Positions 37,221-50,029 of a stretch of DNA of 64,000 nucleotides are shown in pieces. Made by a program: the position numbers and the translations under genes. The stretch comes from Cavia porcellus (taxonomy: Eukaryota; Chordata; Mammalia; Rodentia; Caviidae), in the NCBI RefSeq assembly GCF_034190915.1, contig NW_026947501.1, positions 2,480,001-2,544,000 on the forward strand. The letters run 5' to 3'. The notes below the pieces were generated by a model. It was not told the origin of the DNA. It did not search any database and worked only from the letters and a program-made list of their open reading frames with translations. Position 1 is the first letter of the stretch. Each line of letters opens with the position of its first letter.

Positions 37221-39477
37221 TAGGATTAGGGTGAGTGTTAGGGATTAATGTTAGGGTTAGGGTAAATTTAGGGTTAGGTTTGGGGTTAGGGTTTAGAATT
37301 AGGTTTAGATTTAGGGATATGTTTATGGTTAGTGTAAGGGTTAGGTGTTAGGCTTAGGGGTTAGGATTAGGGTTAGGTTTAGGGTAGGGTTAGGTTAGGG
37401 TTAGTGTTTGGTTTTAGGGTTAGGGTTAAGGTTAGGGTTAGGGTTATTGTTAGGGTTTGGTTTAGGGGTTAGAGTTAGGCTTAGGGTTAGGGTTAGTGTT
37501 AGGGTTACATTTAGGGTTAGGGTTAGTGTTAATCTTAGGGTTAGGTTTAGGGACTAGTGTTAGGGTTCAGGTTAGGGTTAGGGTTATGATTCGGTTTAGT
37601 GTTAGTATTAGGGTTAGTTTTAGAGTTATTGTTAGGGTTAGGGTTAGGTTTAGGGTTAGGGTTAGGGTTATGGTTAGTGCTAGGGTTATGGTTAACGTTA
37701 GGACTATTGTTAGGGTTAGGTTTAGCGTAAGGATTAGAGAATAGGGTTATTTTCATGGTTAGGTTTAAGGGTAGGTATTAACGTTACGGTTAGTATTAGT
37801 GTTATGGATTAGGGTTAGTGTTAGTGTTAGCTTAGTGTTACGGTTTTGGTTAGGGTTAGTGTTATGGATTAGGGTTAGGGTTAAAGTTAGTGTTAGGGTT
37901 ACGGATATGGTTAAGTTTAGGGTGAGGTTGATGGTTAGGCATCGGGTTAAGGTAAGGGTTAGGGTTTGGTTAGGGTTACTGCTAGGGGTAAGTGTTAAGA
38001 GTAGGATTAGTGTTAGGACTAGGGTTACGGTTAGGGTTAGGGTCATGGTTAGTGGCTAGGCTAAGGTTTAGGCTTAGTGTTAGGGTTAGTGTTCGGGTTA
38101 GGGTTATGGTTATGGTTAGGGTTAGGGTTAGCGTTTAGGCTTAGTTTTAGGATTAGAGGTAAGGGTTAGGGATAGTGTTAGAGTTAGGGTTAGGGTTAGG
38201 TTTAGTGCTTAGGGATAGGGTATGGTAGGGTTAGCGTTAGGGTTAGTGTTATGGTTATGGTTAGACTTAGGTTGAGCTTTAGGGTTAGTGTTAGGTTTAG
38301 AGATTAGGGTTAGTAGTAGTGTTAGGATTAGGATTAGGGGTTAGGTTGAGGGTTACGTTAGGGTTCTCTTTAGGGTTATGGTTAGGATTAGAATTATTGT
38401 TAGGGTTATGGTTAGGGTTAGGGTTAGGTTTAGCATCAAGTTTAGGGTTAATGTTAGGGTTACTGATTAGGGTTAGGTGTTAGGGGTTAGGATTAGATTT
38501 TGGCTTAGATCTAGAGAGAGTTAGGGTTAGGATTAGTGTTAAGGTTACGGTTATTGTAGTGTTAGGTTAGGGTTAGGGTTAGGGTTAGAGGGTAGGGTCC
38601 GGGTTAAGGTTAGTGTTACGGTTAGGGTTAGGATTCATGTTCGGGTTAGAGGTTATGTTTAGGGCTAGGGCTAGAGGTTAGCGTTAGGGTTACGGTTAAG
38701 GTTAGGTATAGGGTTAGTGTTAATGTTAGTATTAGGGTTAGAGGTTATTGTTATCTTTAGGGTTAGGGTTTTGGTTAGAGTCAGGGTTAGGGTTAGGGAT
38801 AGGGTTAGGATTAGCGTTAGGTTTAGAGTTTAGGGTAAGGCTTAGGTTTATGGTTAGGGTAGGAGGTCAGGGTTAGGGTTAGGGTTAGTATTAGTGTTAG
38901 TGGTTAGGGTTAGGGTTAGGGTTAGGGTTAGGGGTTAGGGTTAGGGTTAGTGCTATGGTTAGGCTTAGGGTTAGGTTTAGGGTTAGGGTTATGTTTAGGG
39001 TTAGGTTTAGGGTCAGTATTACGGTTAGAGGTTTAGGGTTAGAAGTTATGGTTATATTTATGCTGTACTTTGAGGTTAAATTTAGAGTTCGTGTTAGTAT
39101 TAGAGTTAGGGCTGTTCTTAGATGTTAGGATTATTGTTAGTGTTAACGTTAGAGATTAGGATTAGGGTTAGGGTGATTTTTAGGGCTAGGATTAGGTTTA
39201 GAGTTTGGTTTAGGGGTTAGAGTTCGGGTTAGGTTTTGCGTTAGGGTTAGTGTTAGGGTTAGGGTTAGAGTTTAGTGTTAGGGTTAGAGTTACAGTTAGG
39301 GTTTGGGTTAGGTTTAGGGTTATGGTTAGGGTTAGCGTAAGGATTAGGGTTAGGTTTAGGGTTAGCGTTAGGTTTAGGCTTAGTGTTAGGGTTAGGAATA
39401 GGCTTGGGATACAATTAGAGTTTAGTGTAGGGGTTAGGGTTAGGGTTAGGGTTAGATGTCAGATTTAGGGTTAGTGT
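37221..39477 (+). repeat. Family B HOR unit B3 (2257 bp)
   Basis: Starts TAGGATTAGGGTGAGTG. GCATCGGG at 37939 and GATCTAGAGAG at 38508. Aligns with B1 at about 3502-3516 bp offset and with B4 at about 2.25 kb. Confidence 0.87.
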
Positions 39478-41705
39478 TAGGATTAGGGTGAGTGTTAGGG
39501 ATTAATGTTAGTGTTAGGGTAAATTTAGGGTTAGGGTTAGGGTTAGGGTTTAGAATTAGGTTTAGTTTTAGGGTTATGGTTATTGTTAGTGTAAGGTTAG
39601 GTGTTCGGGTTAGGGGTTAGGATTAGGGTTAGGTTTAGTGTAGGGTTAGGTTAGGGTTAGAGTTTGGTTTTAGGGTTAGGGTTAAGGTTAGGGTTAGGGT
39701 TATTGTTAGGGTTTGGTTTAGGGGTTAGAGTTAGGCTTAGGGTTAGGGTTAGTGTTAGGGTTACATTTAGGGTTAGGGTTAGTGGTAATCTTAGGGTTAG
39801 GTTTAGAGACTAGTGTTAGGGTTCAGGTTAGGGTTAGGGTTAGGATTCGGTTTAGTGTTAGTGTTAGGGTTAGGTTTAGACTTATTTTTAGGGTTAGGGT
39901 TAGGTTTAGGGTTAGGGTTAGTGCTAGGTTTATGGTTAACGTTAGGGCTATTGTTAGGTTTAGCGTAACGATTAGAGAATAGGGTTATTTTTAGGGTTAG
40001 GTTTAAGGGTAGTGATTAACGTTAGGGTTAGTATTAGTGTTATGGATTAGGCTTAGGGTTAGGGTTAGTGTTAGTGTTAGCATTAGTGTTACGGTGGGGG
40101 TTAGGGTTAGTGTTATGGATTAGGGTTAGGGTTAAAGTTAGTGTTAGGGTTAGGTATAGGGTTAAGTTTAGGGTGAGGTTGATGGTTAGGCATCGGGTTA
40201 AGGTAAGGGTTAGGGTTCAGTTAGGGTTACCGCTAGGGGTAAGTGTTAAGAGTAGGATTAGTGTTAGGACTAGGGTTACGGTTAGGGTTAGGGTCATGGT
40301 TAGTGGCTAGGCTAAGATTTAGGCTTAGTGTTAGGGTTAGTGTTCGGGTTAGGGTTATGGTTATGGTTAGGGTTAGGGTTAGCGTTTAGGCTTAGTTTTA
40401 GGGTTAGAGGTTAGGGTTAGGGCTAGTGTTAGAGTTAGTGTTAGGGTTAGGTTTAGTGGTTAGGGTTAGGGTAGGGTAGGGTTAGCTTTAGAGTTAGGGT
40501 TATGGTTATGGTTAGACTTAGGGTGAGCTTTAGGGTTAGTGTTAGGTTTAGAGATTAGGGTTAGTACTAGTGTTAGGATTAGGATTAGGGGTAAGGTTGA
40601 GGGTTACGTTAGGGTTCTCTTTAGGGTTATGGTTAGGATTAGAATTATTGTTAGGGTTATGGTTAGGGTTACGGTTAGGTTTAGCATAAAGTTTAGGGTT
40701 AATGTTAGGGTTACTGATTAGGGTTAGGTGTTAGGGGTTAGGATTGGATTTTGGCTTGGATCTAGAGAGGGTTAGGGTTAGGATTAGAGTTAAGGTTACG
40801 GTTATCATAGTGTTAGGTTTAGGGTTAGGGTTAGGCTTAGAGGGTAGGGTCTGGGTTAAGGTTAGTGTTATGGTTAGGGTTAGGATTCATGTTCGGGTTA
40901 GAGGTTATGGTTAGGGCTAGGGCTAGAGGTTAGGGTTGGGGTTACAGTTAAGGTTAGGTATAGGGTTAGAGTTAGCGTTAGTATTAGGGTTAGAGTTTAT
41001 TGTTGTCTTTAGGGTTAGGGATTTGGTTAGAGTTAGGGTTAGGATTAGCGTTAGGATTAGAGTTTAGGGTAAGGCTTAGGTTTAGGGTTAGGGTTAGAGG
41101 TCAGGGTTAGTGTTAGTGTTTGTATTAGTGTTAGTGGTTAGGGTTAGAATTAGGGTTAGGGGTTAGGGTTAGGGTTAGTGCTATGGTTAGGGTTAGGGTT
41201 AGGTTTAGGGTTAGGGTTATGTTTAGGGTTAGGTTTAGGGTCAGTGTTACGGTTAGAGGTTTAGGGTTAGAAGTTAGGGTTATATTTATGCTTAAGTTTA
41301 AGGTTAAAGTTATGGTTCGTGTTAGTATTAGATTTAGGGCTGTTCTTAGATGTTAGGATTATTGTTAGTGTTAGGGTTAGAGATTAGGATTAAGGTTAGG
41401 GTGAGTGTTAGGTTTAGGATTAGGTTTAGAGTTTGGTTTAGGGGTTAGAGTTAGGGTTAGGGTTAGGCTTAGGGTTGGTGTTAGGGTTAGGGTTAGAGTT
41501 TAGTGTTAGGGTTAGAGTTACAGTTAGGGTTTGGGTTAGGTTTAGGGTTATGGTTAGGGTTAGCGTAAGGATTAGGGTTAGGGTCAGGGTTAGTGTTAGG
41601 GTTAGTCTTAGTGTTAGGGTTAGGAATAGGCTTGGGTTAGAGTTAGAGTTTAGTGTAGGGGATAGGGTTAAGGTTAGGGTTAGATATCAGAGTTAGAGTT
41701 GGTTT
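39478..41705 (+). repeat. Family B HOR unit B4 (2228 bp)
   Basis: Direct tandem partner of B3, with GCATCGGG near 40194 and GATCTAGAGAGGG at 40759. Ends at the next TAGGATTAGGGTGAGGG at 41706. Confidence 0.87.
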
Positions 41706-42639
41706 TAGGATTAGGGTGAGGGTTAGGGATTAGTGTTAGGGTTAGGGTAAATTTAGTGTTAGGTTTAGGGTTAGGGTTTAGAATTAGGTTTAGTTTTAGG
41801 GTTATGGTTACTGTTATGTAAGGTTAGGTGTTAGGGATAGGGGTTAGGATTAGGGTTAAGTTTAGGGTTAGGGTTAGGTTAGGGTTAGAGTTTGGTTTTA
41901 GGGTTAGAGTTAAGGTTAGGTTTAGGGTTATTGTTAGGGTTTCGTTTAGGGGTTAGAGGTAGGCTTAGGGTTAGGGTTAGTGTTAGGGTTACATTTAGGG
42001 TTAGGGTTAGTGTTAATCTTAGGGTTAGGTTTACAGACTAGTGTTAGGGTTCAAGTTAGTGTTAGGGTCAGGATTCGGTTTAGTGTTAGTGTTAGGGTTA
42101 GGTTTAGAGTTATTGTTAGGGTTAGGGTTAGGGTTAGGTTTAGGGTTATGGTTAGGGTTAGGGTTAGTGCTAGGTTTAGGGTTTACATTTGGGCTATTGT
42201 TAGGGTTAGGGTTAGCGTAAGGATTAGAGAATGGGATTATTTTTAGCGTTAGGTTTAGGGTTAGGTTTAAGGGCAGGGATAAACGTTAGGGTTAATATTA
42301 GTGTTATGGATTTGGCTTAGGGTTAGGGTTAGTGTTAGTGTTAGCATTAGTGTTACGGTTGAGGTTAGTGTTAGTGTTATGGATTAGGGTTAGGGTTAGA
42401 GTTAGTGTTAGGGTTAGGGATAGTGTTAAGTTTAGGGTGAGGTTGATGGTTAGGCATCGGGTTAAGGTAAGGGTTAGAGTTCAGTTAGGGTTGCTGCTAG
42501 GGGTAAGTGTTAAGAGTAGGATTAGTGTTAGGACTAGGGTTACGGTTAGGGTTAGGTTTAGGGTTAGTGGCTAGGGTAAGGGTTAATTTTAGGGTTAGTG
42601 TTAGGGCTAGGGTTATGGGTATGGTTAGGGTTAGTGTTA
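41706..42639 (+). repeat. Family B unit B5, truncated at junction with A2
   Basis: The first ~0.9 kb of a B unit, up to a GTGGCTAGGGTAAGGGTTA segment (near 42568), then a switch to family A. The same B-to-A junction is present at about 49.95-50.03 kb. Confidence 0.82.
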
Positions 42640-45600
42640 GTGCTAGGCTTAGGATTAGGTTGAGCGTTAGGGATTAGGGTTACGGTTATAGTTAGTGTAA
42701 AGTTAGGGTTACGGTTAGGGTTAGGATTTAGGGTTAGCGTTAGGTTTAGTGTTCAGGTTAGAGTTACAGTTAGAGGGTTCGGCTTAGAATTAGGGTTAGA
42801 GGTTAGGGTTATGGTTAGTGTTAAGTTTAGGGTTAGAGTTAGGGTTAGGTTTAAGGTTAGTGTAAGGGCTGGGTTTAGGTGTTAAGGTTAGTGTTAGGCT
42901 TAGGGTTATGGTAAGGTTTCGGGCTAGTGTTAGGTTTCGGGTTAGAGATTAGTGTTAGGGTAAGGTTTTGGGTTAGGGTTAGTGATAGGTTTAGGGTTAC
43001 AGTTAGGGTTAGGGTTAGCGTTATGGCTGGGGTTAGCTGTTAGTGTTAGTGGTTACGGGTTAGGATTAGATTTAGGATTAGATTTAGACAGGGTTAAGGC
43101 TGGGTTAGGGTTAGGGTGAGGGTTAGTGTTAGGGTAAATTTAGGGCTAGCGTTTGGGTTAGGGATTTGAGTGAAGGTTAGTGTTAGTGTTAGGGTTAGGG
43201 TTAGGGTTACAGTTAGTTTTGGGGATTATGGTTAGTGTTAGTGTTAGGGTTAGTGTTAGTTAGTGTTAGGATTAGGGTTTGTGTTAGGTTTATGATTAGG
43301 GTTAGTGTTAGTGTTATGGTTAGTGTAAGGATTAGAGATTATGGTTAGCTTTTAGGATTAGGGTTAGTGTTAGATTTAGGGTTAGTCTTAGGGTTAGGCT
43401 TAGGATTAGCATAAAGATTAGAGATTAGGGTTAGGTTTAGTGTTAGGGTTTGGGTTAGGTTTAAGTGTAGGGCTTAAGGTTAGGGTTAGTGTTAGTGTTA
43501 AGGATTAGGGTTAGTCTTTGTGTTTGTGTTAGTGTTAGGGTTAGGGTTGGTGCTAGGGTTAGTGTTAGGGATTTGGGCTAGGTTTAGTTTTAAGAATAGG
43601 GTTAATGTTAGACTTAGGGTGAGGTTTACGCATCGGGTTAGGGTCAGGGTTCGGGTTAGGCTTAGGGTTACCGTTAGGGGTTAGGGTTAGGGGTAGAGTT
43701 AGGTTACGGTTAGGTTTAGGCTTAGGGGTTAGGGTTAGCATTAGGGTTAGTGTTATGGTTAGGGTAATGGTTATGGTTATGGTTATTGTTAGGGTTAGCG
43801 TTAGGCTTAGTGTTATGTTTAGAGGTCAGTGTTAGGGCTAGTGTTAGGATTAGGGTTAGGTTTAGAGTTAGGTTTAGGGTTAGGGTTAAGGGTGAAGGTT
43901 ACGTTAGGGTTCTGTTTAGGGTTATGGTTAGTGTTAGGGTTACAGTTAGGGTTAGGGTTAAGGTTAGGGTTAGGTTTAGGGTTAGGGATTAGGGTTAGTG
44001 TCAGGGTTATGGTTAGGGTAACATTAGGGTTAGGGTTAGTGTTAGGGTTTAGGGTTAGCATTAGGTTTATGGTTAGTGTTAGGGTTACGGTTAGAGGGTT
44101 AGGGTTAGCATTAGGGCTAGAGGTATGGGTTATCATTAGGGTTAAGTTTGGGGTTAGAGTTAGGGTTATGGTTAGGGTTTGGGTTAGGGCTGGGGTTACG
44201 TGTTAGGGTTAGTGTTAGTGTTAGGGTTAGGCATTAGTGTTAGTATTATGGTTAGGGTTAGTGGTAATGTTCGTGTTAGTATTTAGGTTATGGTTAGAGT
44301 TATGGTTAGGGGTAGGGTTAGGGTTACGGCTGTGGTTAGGTGTTAGGGTTAGTGGTTACAGGTTATGATTAGGGTTAGGCTGAGTTTTAGACAGGGTTTT
44401 GCCTGGGTTAGGGGTAAGGTGAGGGTTAGTGTTAGCGTTATGATAGAGTTAGGGTTATGGTTAGGGTTAGGGTTAGGGATTGTGGTCAAGGTTAGGGTTT
44501 GGGTTAGAGTTAGGTTTAGGGATTAATGTTAGTGTTAGTGTTAGGCTTAGTGCTAGTGTTTGTGTTAGGTTTACGGTTAGGGTTAGTGTTAGGGTTATGG
44601 TTAGTGTAAGGATTAGAGATTATGGTTAGGTTTAGGGTTAGGGTTTGGTGTAAGGGTAACGGTTGAGATTAGGGATAGTGTTAGCATTAAGGATTAGGCT
44701 TAGTGTTTGTGTTAGTGTTATGGTTATGGTTAGGGTTGGGGTTAGGGTTAGTATTAGGGATTAGGGTTAGGGTTAGTGTTAGGGATAGGGTTAAGTTTTG
44801 GCTTAGGTTGAGGGTTAGGCATCGGGTTAGGGTCAGGTTTAGGGTTAGGGTTAGGGTTAGTGTTAGGGGTTAGGGTTAGGGTTAGGATTAGGATTAGGGG
44901 TAGGGTTAAGTTATGGTTAGGTTTAGGCTTAGGGTTTAGGGTTAGGTTTAGGGTTAGGGTTATGGTTAGGGTAAGGGTTATGTTTATGGTTAGTGTTAGG
45001 GTTAGTGTTAGGCTTAGTGTTATGTTTAGAGGTCACTGTTACGGCTAGTGTTAGGGTTAGTTTTATGGTTAGAGTTAGGGTTTATGGTAAGGTTTACCAT
45101 TAGGGTCAGGGTTAGGGTTAGGTTTAAGGTGAGGGTTAATGTTAGGGTTACGGGTTTGGGTTAAGTGTTAAGGGTTAGGATTACGGTTTGGGTTAGAGCT
45201 AGACAGGCTTAGGGTAGGAGTTAGGGTTAAGGTTAGGGTTATCTTAGGGTTAGGGTTATGTTTAAGGTTAGGGTTAGAGGTTAGGGTCAGGGTTAGGGTT
45301 AGACTTAGGGTTAGGGTTACGGTTCATGTTAGGTTTAGATATTAGGGTTAGGGTTATGCTTACGGTTAGGGTTAGCATTAATGTTAGGCTTAGTGTTAGG
45401 GTTAGAGGTTTGGTTTAGTGCTAGTGTTTGGGTTAGCGTTAGGGTTAGGGTTAGGGTTAGGTTTAGGGTTAGGCTTAGTTGTTAGTGTTAGTGTTCTTGT
45501 TAGTGTCAGTGTTAGTGTTACGGTTGTGGTTATCGTTAGGGTTAGGGTTAGCATTAAGCTTACTGTTAGGGTTATAGGTTAGGGTTAGGGCTAGCCTTAG

Positions 45601-46280
45601 GGTTAGTTTCAGGGTTAGGGGCAAGGGTCAGGGTGAAGGTTACCTTAGGTTTCTGTTTAGGGTTATGTTTAGGGTTAGGGTTATGGTTATGGTTAGAGTT
45701 AGGATTATTTTTAGTGTTAAGCTTAGGGTTAATATTAGGGTTAGGGTTTGAGTTAGGGTTAGAGTTAGTGTTAGTGTTAGGTTTAGGGTTAGAATCTAGT
45801 GTTCGGGTTAGTGTTAGTGTTACTGTTAGGGTTTGGGTTAGGTTTATGGTTAGGGTTAGGTTTAGGGGTTGGTTAGTGTTAGGAATAGGGTTAGGATTAC
45901 GACTACAGGTTTAGGGTTAGAATTATGGTTAGAGGTTAGGGTTATGGTTAGGGTTTAGGTTAGGATTGGAGTTAGGGTTAGTGTTAACATTAGAACTTGG
46001 TTAGGTGTTATGGTTAGGGGACTAGGGTTAGGTATTGGAGTTAATGTTAGGGTTAGTGTTAGCGTTAGGGTTCTGTTTAGGGTTTGGTTTAGGTGTTAGA
46101 GTTAGGGTTAGGGTCAGGGTTAGCATTAGGATTAGGGTTATGGTGAGTGTTAGTGTTACAGTTAGGGATAGAGTTTAATGTTAGTGTTAGGTTTAGGTTT
46201 AGGACTAGGATTAGGTTTAGGGTTAGGGTTAGGTTTAGGGTTAGGGTGAGCATAAGGATTAGTGTTAGGGTTAGTGTTGG
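42640..46280 (+). repeat. Family A HOR, copy A2
   Basis: Aligns with A3 at 7350-7390 bp offset and with A1 at 16173 then 15432 bp. Contains GCATCGGG (near 43630 and 44819), TTTTAGACAGGG (near 44385) and GAGCTAGACAGGC (near 45196). It stops at GAGCATAAGGATTAG (near 46247), short of the last ~140 bp present in A1 and A3. Confidence 0.85.
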
Positions 46281-46775
46281 GGTTAGGGTTAGGGGTCAGA
46301 TTTAGGGTTAGGGTTAGGGTTAGCGTTGGGGTTAAAGTTAGGGGTTAGAGTTAGGGTTAGCGTCAAGTTGAGGGTTAGGATTAGGGTTAGGGTTAGCGTT
46401 GGGGTTAGTGTTAGGGGTTAGAGTTAGGGTTAGTGTTAGGGTTAGCGTCAAGTTGAGGGTTAGGATTAGGGTTAGGTTTAGGGTTAGGTTTATGGCTAGT
46501 GGTTAGCTTTAGTGTTATGCTTAGTGTTAGGGTTAGTGTTAGGGTTAGGGTTAGAGGTTAGGGTTAGGTTTAGGGTTAGGAGTAGGTTTCGGATTAGAGC
46601 TAGGGTTAGGGTTATGGTTAGGGAAAATTTAGGATTAGGGTTAGGGTTAGGAATTAGGCTTAGCGTTAGGGTTAGGCTTAGTGTTAGGGTTAGGAATAGG
46701 GTTGGGTTAGAGTTAGATTTTAGTTTAGGGGTTAGTGTTAGGGTTAGGGTTAGATGTCAGAGTTAGGGTTAGTGT
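46281..46775 (+). repeat. Link plus short family C 3' end
   Basis: An 86-bp imperfect tandem segment with GCGTCAAGTTGAGGGTTAGG starts at 46360 and 46446. At about 46.50 kb the sequence switches to the last ~270 bp of family C (TTAGCTTTAGTGTTATGC, as at 36.95 and 33.45 kb). Confidence 0.8.
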
Positions 46776-49024
46776 TAGGATTAGGGTGAGTGTTAGGGAT
46801 TAATGTTAGGGTTAGGGTAAATTTAGGGTTAGGTTTGGGGTTAGGGTTTAGAATTAGGTTTAGTTTTAGGGTTATGTTTATGGTTAGTGTAAGGGTTAGG
46901 TGTTAGGGTTAGGTGTTAGGATTAGGGTTAGGTTTAGGGTAGGGTTAGGTTAGGGTTAGAGTTTGGTTTTAGGGTTAGGGTTAAGGTTAGGGTTAGAGTT
47001 ATTGTTAGGGTTTGGTTTAGGGGTTAGAGTTAGGCTTAGGGTTAGTGTTAGGGTTAGGTTTACATTTAGGGTTAGGGTTAGTGTTAATCTTAGGGTTAGG
47101 TTTAGAGACTAGTGTTAGGGTTCAGGTTAGGGTTAGGGTTATGATTCGGTTTAGTGTTTGTGTTAGGGTTAGCTTTAGAGTTATTGTTAGGGTTAGAGTT
47201 AGGTTTAGGGTTAGGGTTAGGGTTATGGTTAGTGCTAGGTTTATGGTTAACGTTAGGGCTTTTGTTAGGGTTAGGTTTAGTGTAAGGATTAGAGAATAGG
47301 GTTATTTTCAGGGTTAGGTTTAAGGGTAGGTATTAACGTTACGGTTAGTATTAGTGTTATGGATTAGTGTTAGTGTTAGTGTTAGCTTAGTGTTACGGTT
47401 GGGGTTAGGGTTAGTGTTATAGATTAGGGTTAGGGTTAAAGTTAGTGTTAGGGTTACGGATAGGGTTAAGTTTAGGGTGAGGTAGATGATTAGGCATCGG
47501 GTTAAGGTAAGGGTTAGTGTTCAGTTAGAGTTACTTCGAGGGGTAAGTGTTAAGAGTAGTATTAGTGTTAGGACTAGGGTTACGGTTAGGGTTAGGGTCA
47601 TGGTTAGTGGCTAGGGTAAGGTTTAGGCTTAGTGTTAGGGTTAGTGTTAGGGTTAGGGTTATGGTTATGGTTAGGGTTAGGGATAGCATTTAGGCTTAGT
47701 TTTAGGATTAGAGGTAAGGGTTAGGGATAGTGTTAGAGTTGGGGTTAGGGTTAGGTTTAGTGGTTAGGGTTAGGGTAGGGTAGGGTTAGCGTTAGGGTTA
47801 GGGTTATGGTTATGGTTAGACTTAGGTTGAACTTTAGTGTTAGGTTTAGAGATTAGGGTTAGTAGTAGTGTTAGGATTAGGATTAGGGGTTAGGTTGAGG
47901 GTTACGTTAGGGTTCTCTTTAGGGTTATGGTTAGGATTAGAATTATTGTTAGGGTTATGGTTAGGGTTAGGGTTAGGTTTAGCATCATGTTTAGGGTTAA
48001 TGTTAGGGTTACTGATTAGGGTTAGGTGTTAGGGGTTAGGATTAGATTTTGGCTTAGATCTAGAGAGGGTTAGGGTTAGGATTAGTGTTAAGGTTACGGT
48101 TATCGTAGTGTTAGGGTTAGGGTTAGGGTTAGGGTTAGGTTTAGAGGGTAGGGTCCGGGTTAAGGTTAGTGTTATGGTTAGGGTTAGGATTCATGTTCGG
48201 GTTAGAGGTTATGGTTAGGGCTAGGGCTAGAGGTTAGGGTTAGGGTTACGGTTAGGGTTAGGTATAGGGTTAGTGTTAGCGTTAGATTAGGGTTAGAGGT
48301 TATTGTTATCTTTAGGGTTAGGGTTTTGGTTAGAGTTAGGGTTAGGGTTAGGGTTAGGGTTAGGATTAGCGTTAGGTTTAGAGTTTAGGGTAAGGCTTAG
48401 GTTTAGGGTTAGGGTTAGAGGTCAGGGTTAGTGTTAGTGTTAGTATTAGTGTTAGTGGTTAGGGTTAGGGTTAGGGTTAGGGGTTAGGGTTAGGGTTAGT
48501 GCTATGGTTAGAGTTAGGGTAAGTTTAGGGTTAGGGTTATGTTTAGGGTTAGGTTTAGGGTCAGTGTTACGGTTAGAGGTTTAGGGTTAGAAGTTAGGGT
48601 TATATTTATGCTTAAGTTTAAGGTTAAAGTTATGGTTCGTGTTAGTATTAGAGTTAGGGCTGTTCTTAGATGTTAGGATTATTGTTAGTGTTAGGGTTAG
48701 AGATTAGGATTAGGGTTAGGGTGAGTGTTAGGGTTAGGATTAGGTTTAGAGTTTGGTTTAGGGGTTAGAGTTAGGTTTAGGGTTAGGGTTAGTGTTAGTG
48801 TTAGGGTTAGGGTTAGAGTTTAGTGTTAGGGTTAGAGTTACAGTAGGGTTTGGGTTAGGTTTATGGTTATGGTTAGGGTTAGTGTAAGGCTTAGTGTTAG
48901 GGTTAGGGTTAGTGTTAGGGTTAGTCTTAGTGTTAGGGTTAGGAATAGGCTTGGGTTAGAGTTAGAGTTTAGTGTAGGGATTAGGCTTAGGGTTAGGTTT
49001 AGATATCAGAGTTAGGGTTGGTTT
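46776..49024 (+). repeat. Family B HOR unit B6 (2249 bp)
   Basis: Starts TAGGATTAGGGTGAGTG. Contains GCATCGGG near 47494 and GATCTAGAGAGGG at 48057. Its body matches B3-B4 with scattered changes. Confidence 0.87.
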
Positions 49025-50029
49025 AAGGATTAGGGTGAGGGTTAGGGATTAGTGTTAGTGTTAGGGTAAATTTAGGGTTAGGGTTAGGGTTAGGGTTAGG
49101 GTTTAGAATTAGGTTTATTTTTAGGGTTATGGTTATTTTTAGTGTAAGGTTAGGTGTTAGGGTTAGGGGTTAGGATTAGGGTTAGGTTTAGGGTTAGGTT
49201 TAGGTTAGGGTTAGAGTTTGGTTTTAGGGTTAGAGTTAAAGTTAATGTTAGGGTTATTGTTAGGGTTTGGTTTAGGGGTTAGAGTTAGGCTTAGGGTTAG
49301 GGTTAGTGTTAGGGTTACATTTAGGGTTAGGGTTAGTGTTAATCTTAGGGTTAGGTTTAGAGACTAGTGTTAGGGTTCAGGTTAGGGTTAGGGTTAGGAT
49401 TCGGTTTAGTATTAGTGTTAGGGTTAGGTTTAGAGTTATTGTTATTGTTAGGGTTAGGGTTAGGATTAGTGTTATTGTTAGGATTAGCGTTAGTGTTCGG
49501 ATTAGGTTTCGCGTAAGGATTAGGGTAGGGTTAGGGTTAGGGTTAGGGTTAGTGCTATGTTTAGGGTTAACGTTTGGGCTTTTGTTAGTGTTAGGGTTAG
49601 CGTAATGATTAGAGAATAGGATTATTTTTAGGGTTAGGTTGAGGGTTAGGTTTAAGGGTAGGGATAAACGTTAGGGTTAATATTAGTGTTATGGATTTGG
49701 CTTAGTGTTAGGGTTAGTGTTAGTGTTAGCATTAGTGTTACGGTTGGGGTTATGGTTAGTGTTATGGATTAGTGTTAGGGTTAGAGTTAGTGTTAGGGTT
49801 AGGGATAGCGTTAAGTTTAGGGCGAGGTTGATGGTTAGGCATCGGGTTAAGTTAAGGGTTAGGGTTCAGTTAGGGATGCCGCTAGGGGTAAATGTTAAGA
49901 GTAGGATTAGTGTTAGGACTAGGGTTACAGTTAGGGTTAGTGTTAGGGTTAGTGGCTAGGGTAAGGGTTAAGTTTAGGTTTAGTGTTAGGGTTATGGTTA
50001 TGGTTATTGTTAGGGTTAGGGTTAGTGTT
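49025..50029 (+). repeat. Family B unit B7, truncated at junction with A3
   Basis: The first ~1.0 kb of a B unit, ending with the same GTGGCTAGGGTAAGGGTTA segment and switch to family A as B5. It contains additional TTATTGTTAGG-type variants near 49440-49500 not seen in B5. Confidence 0.82.
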
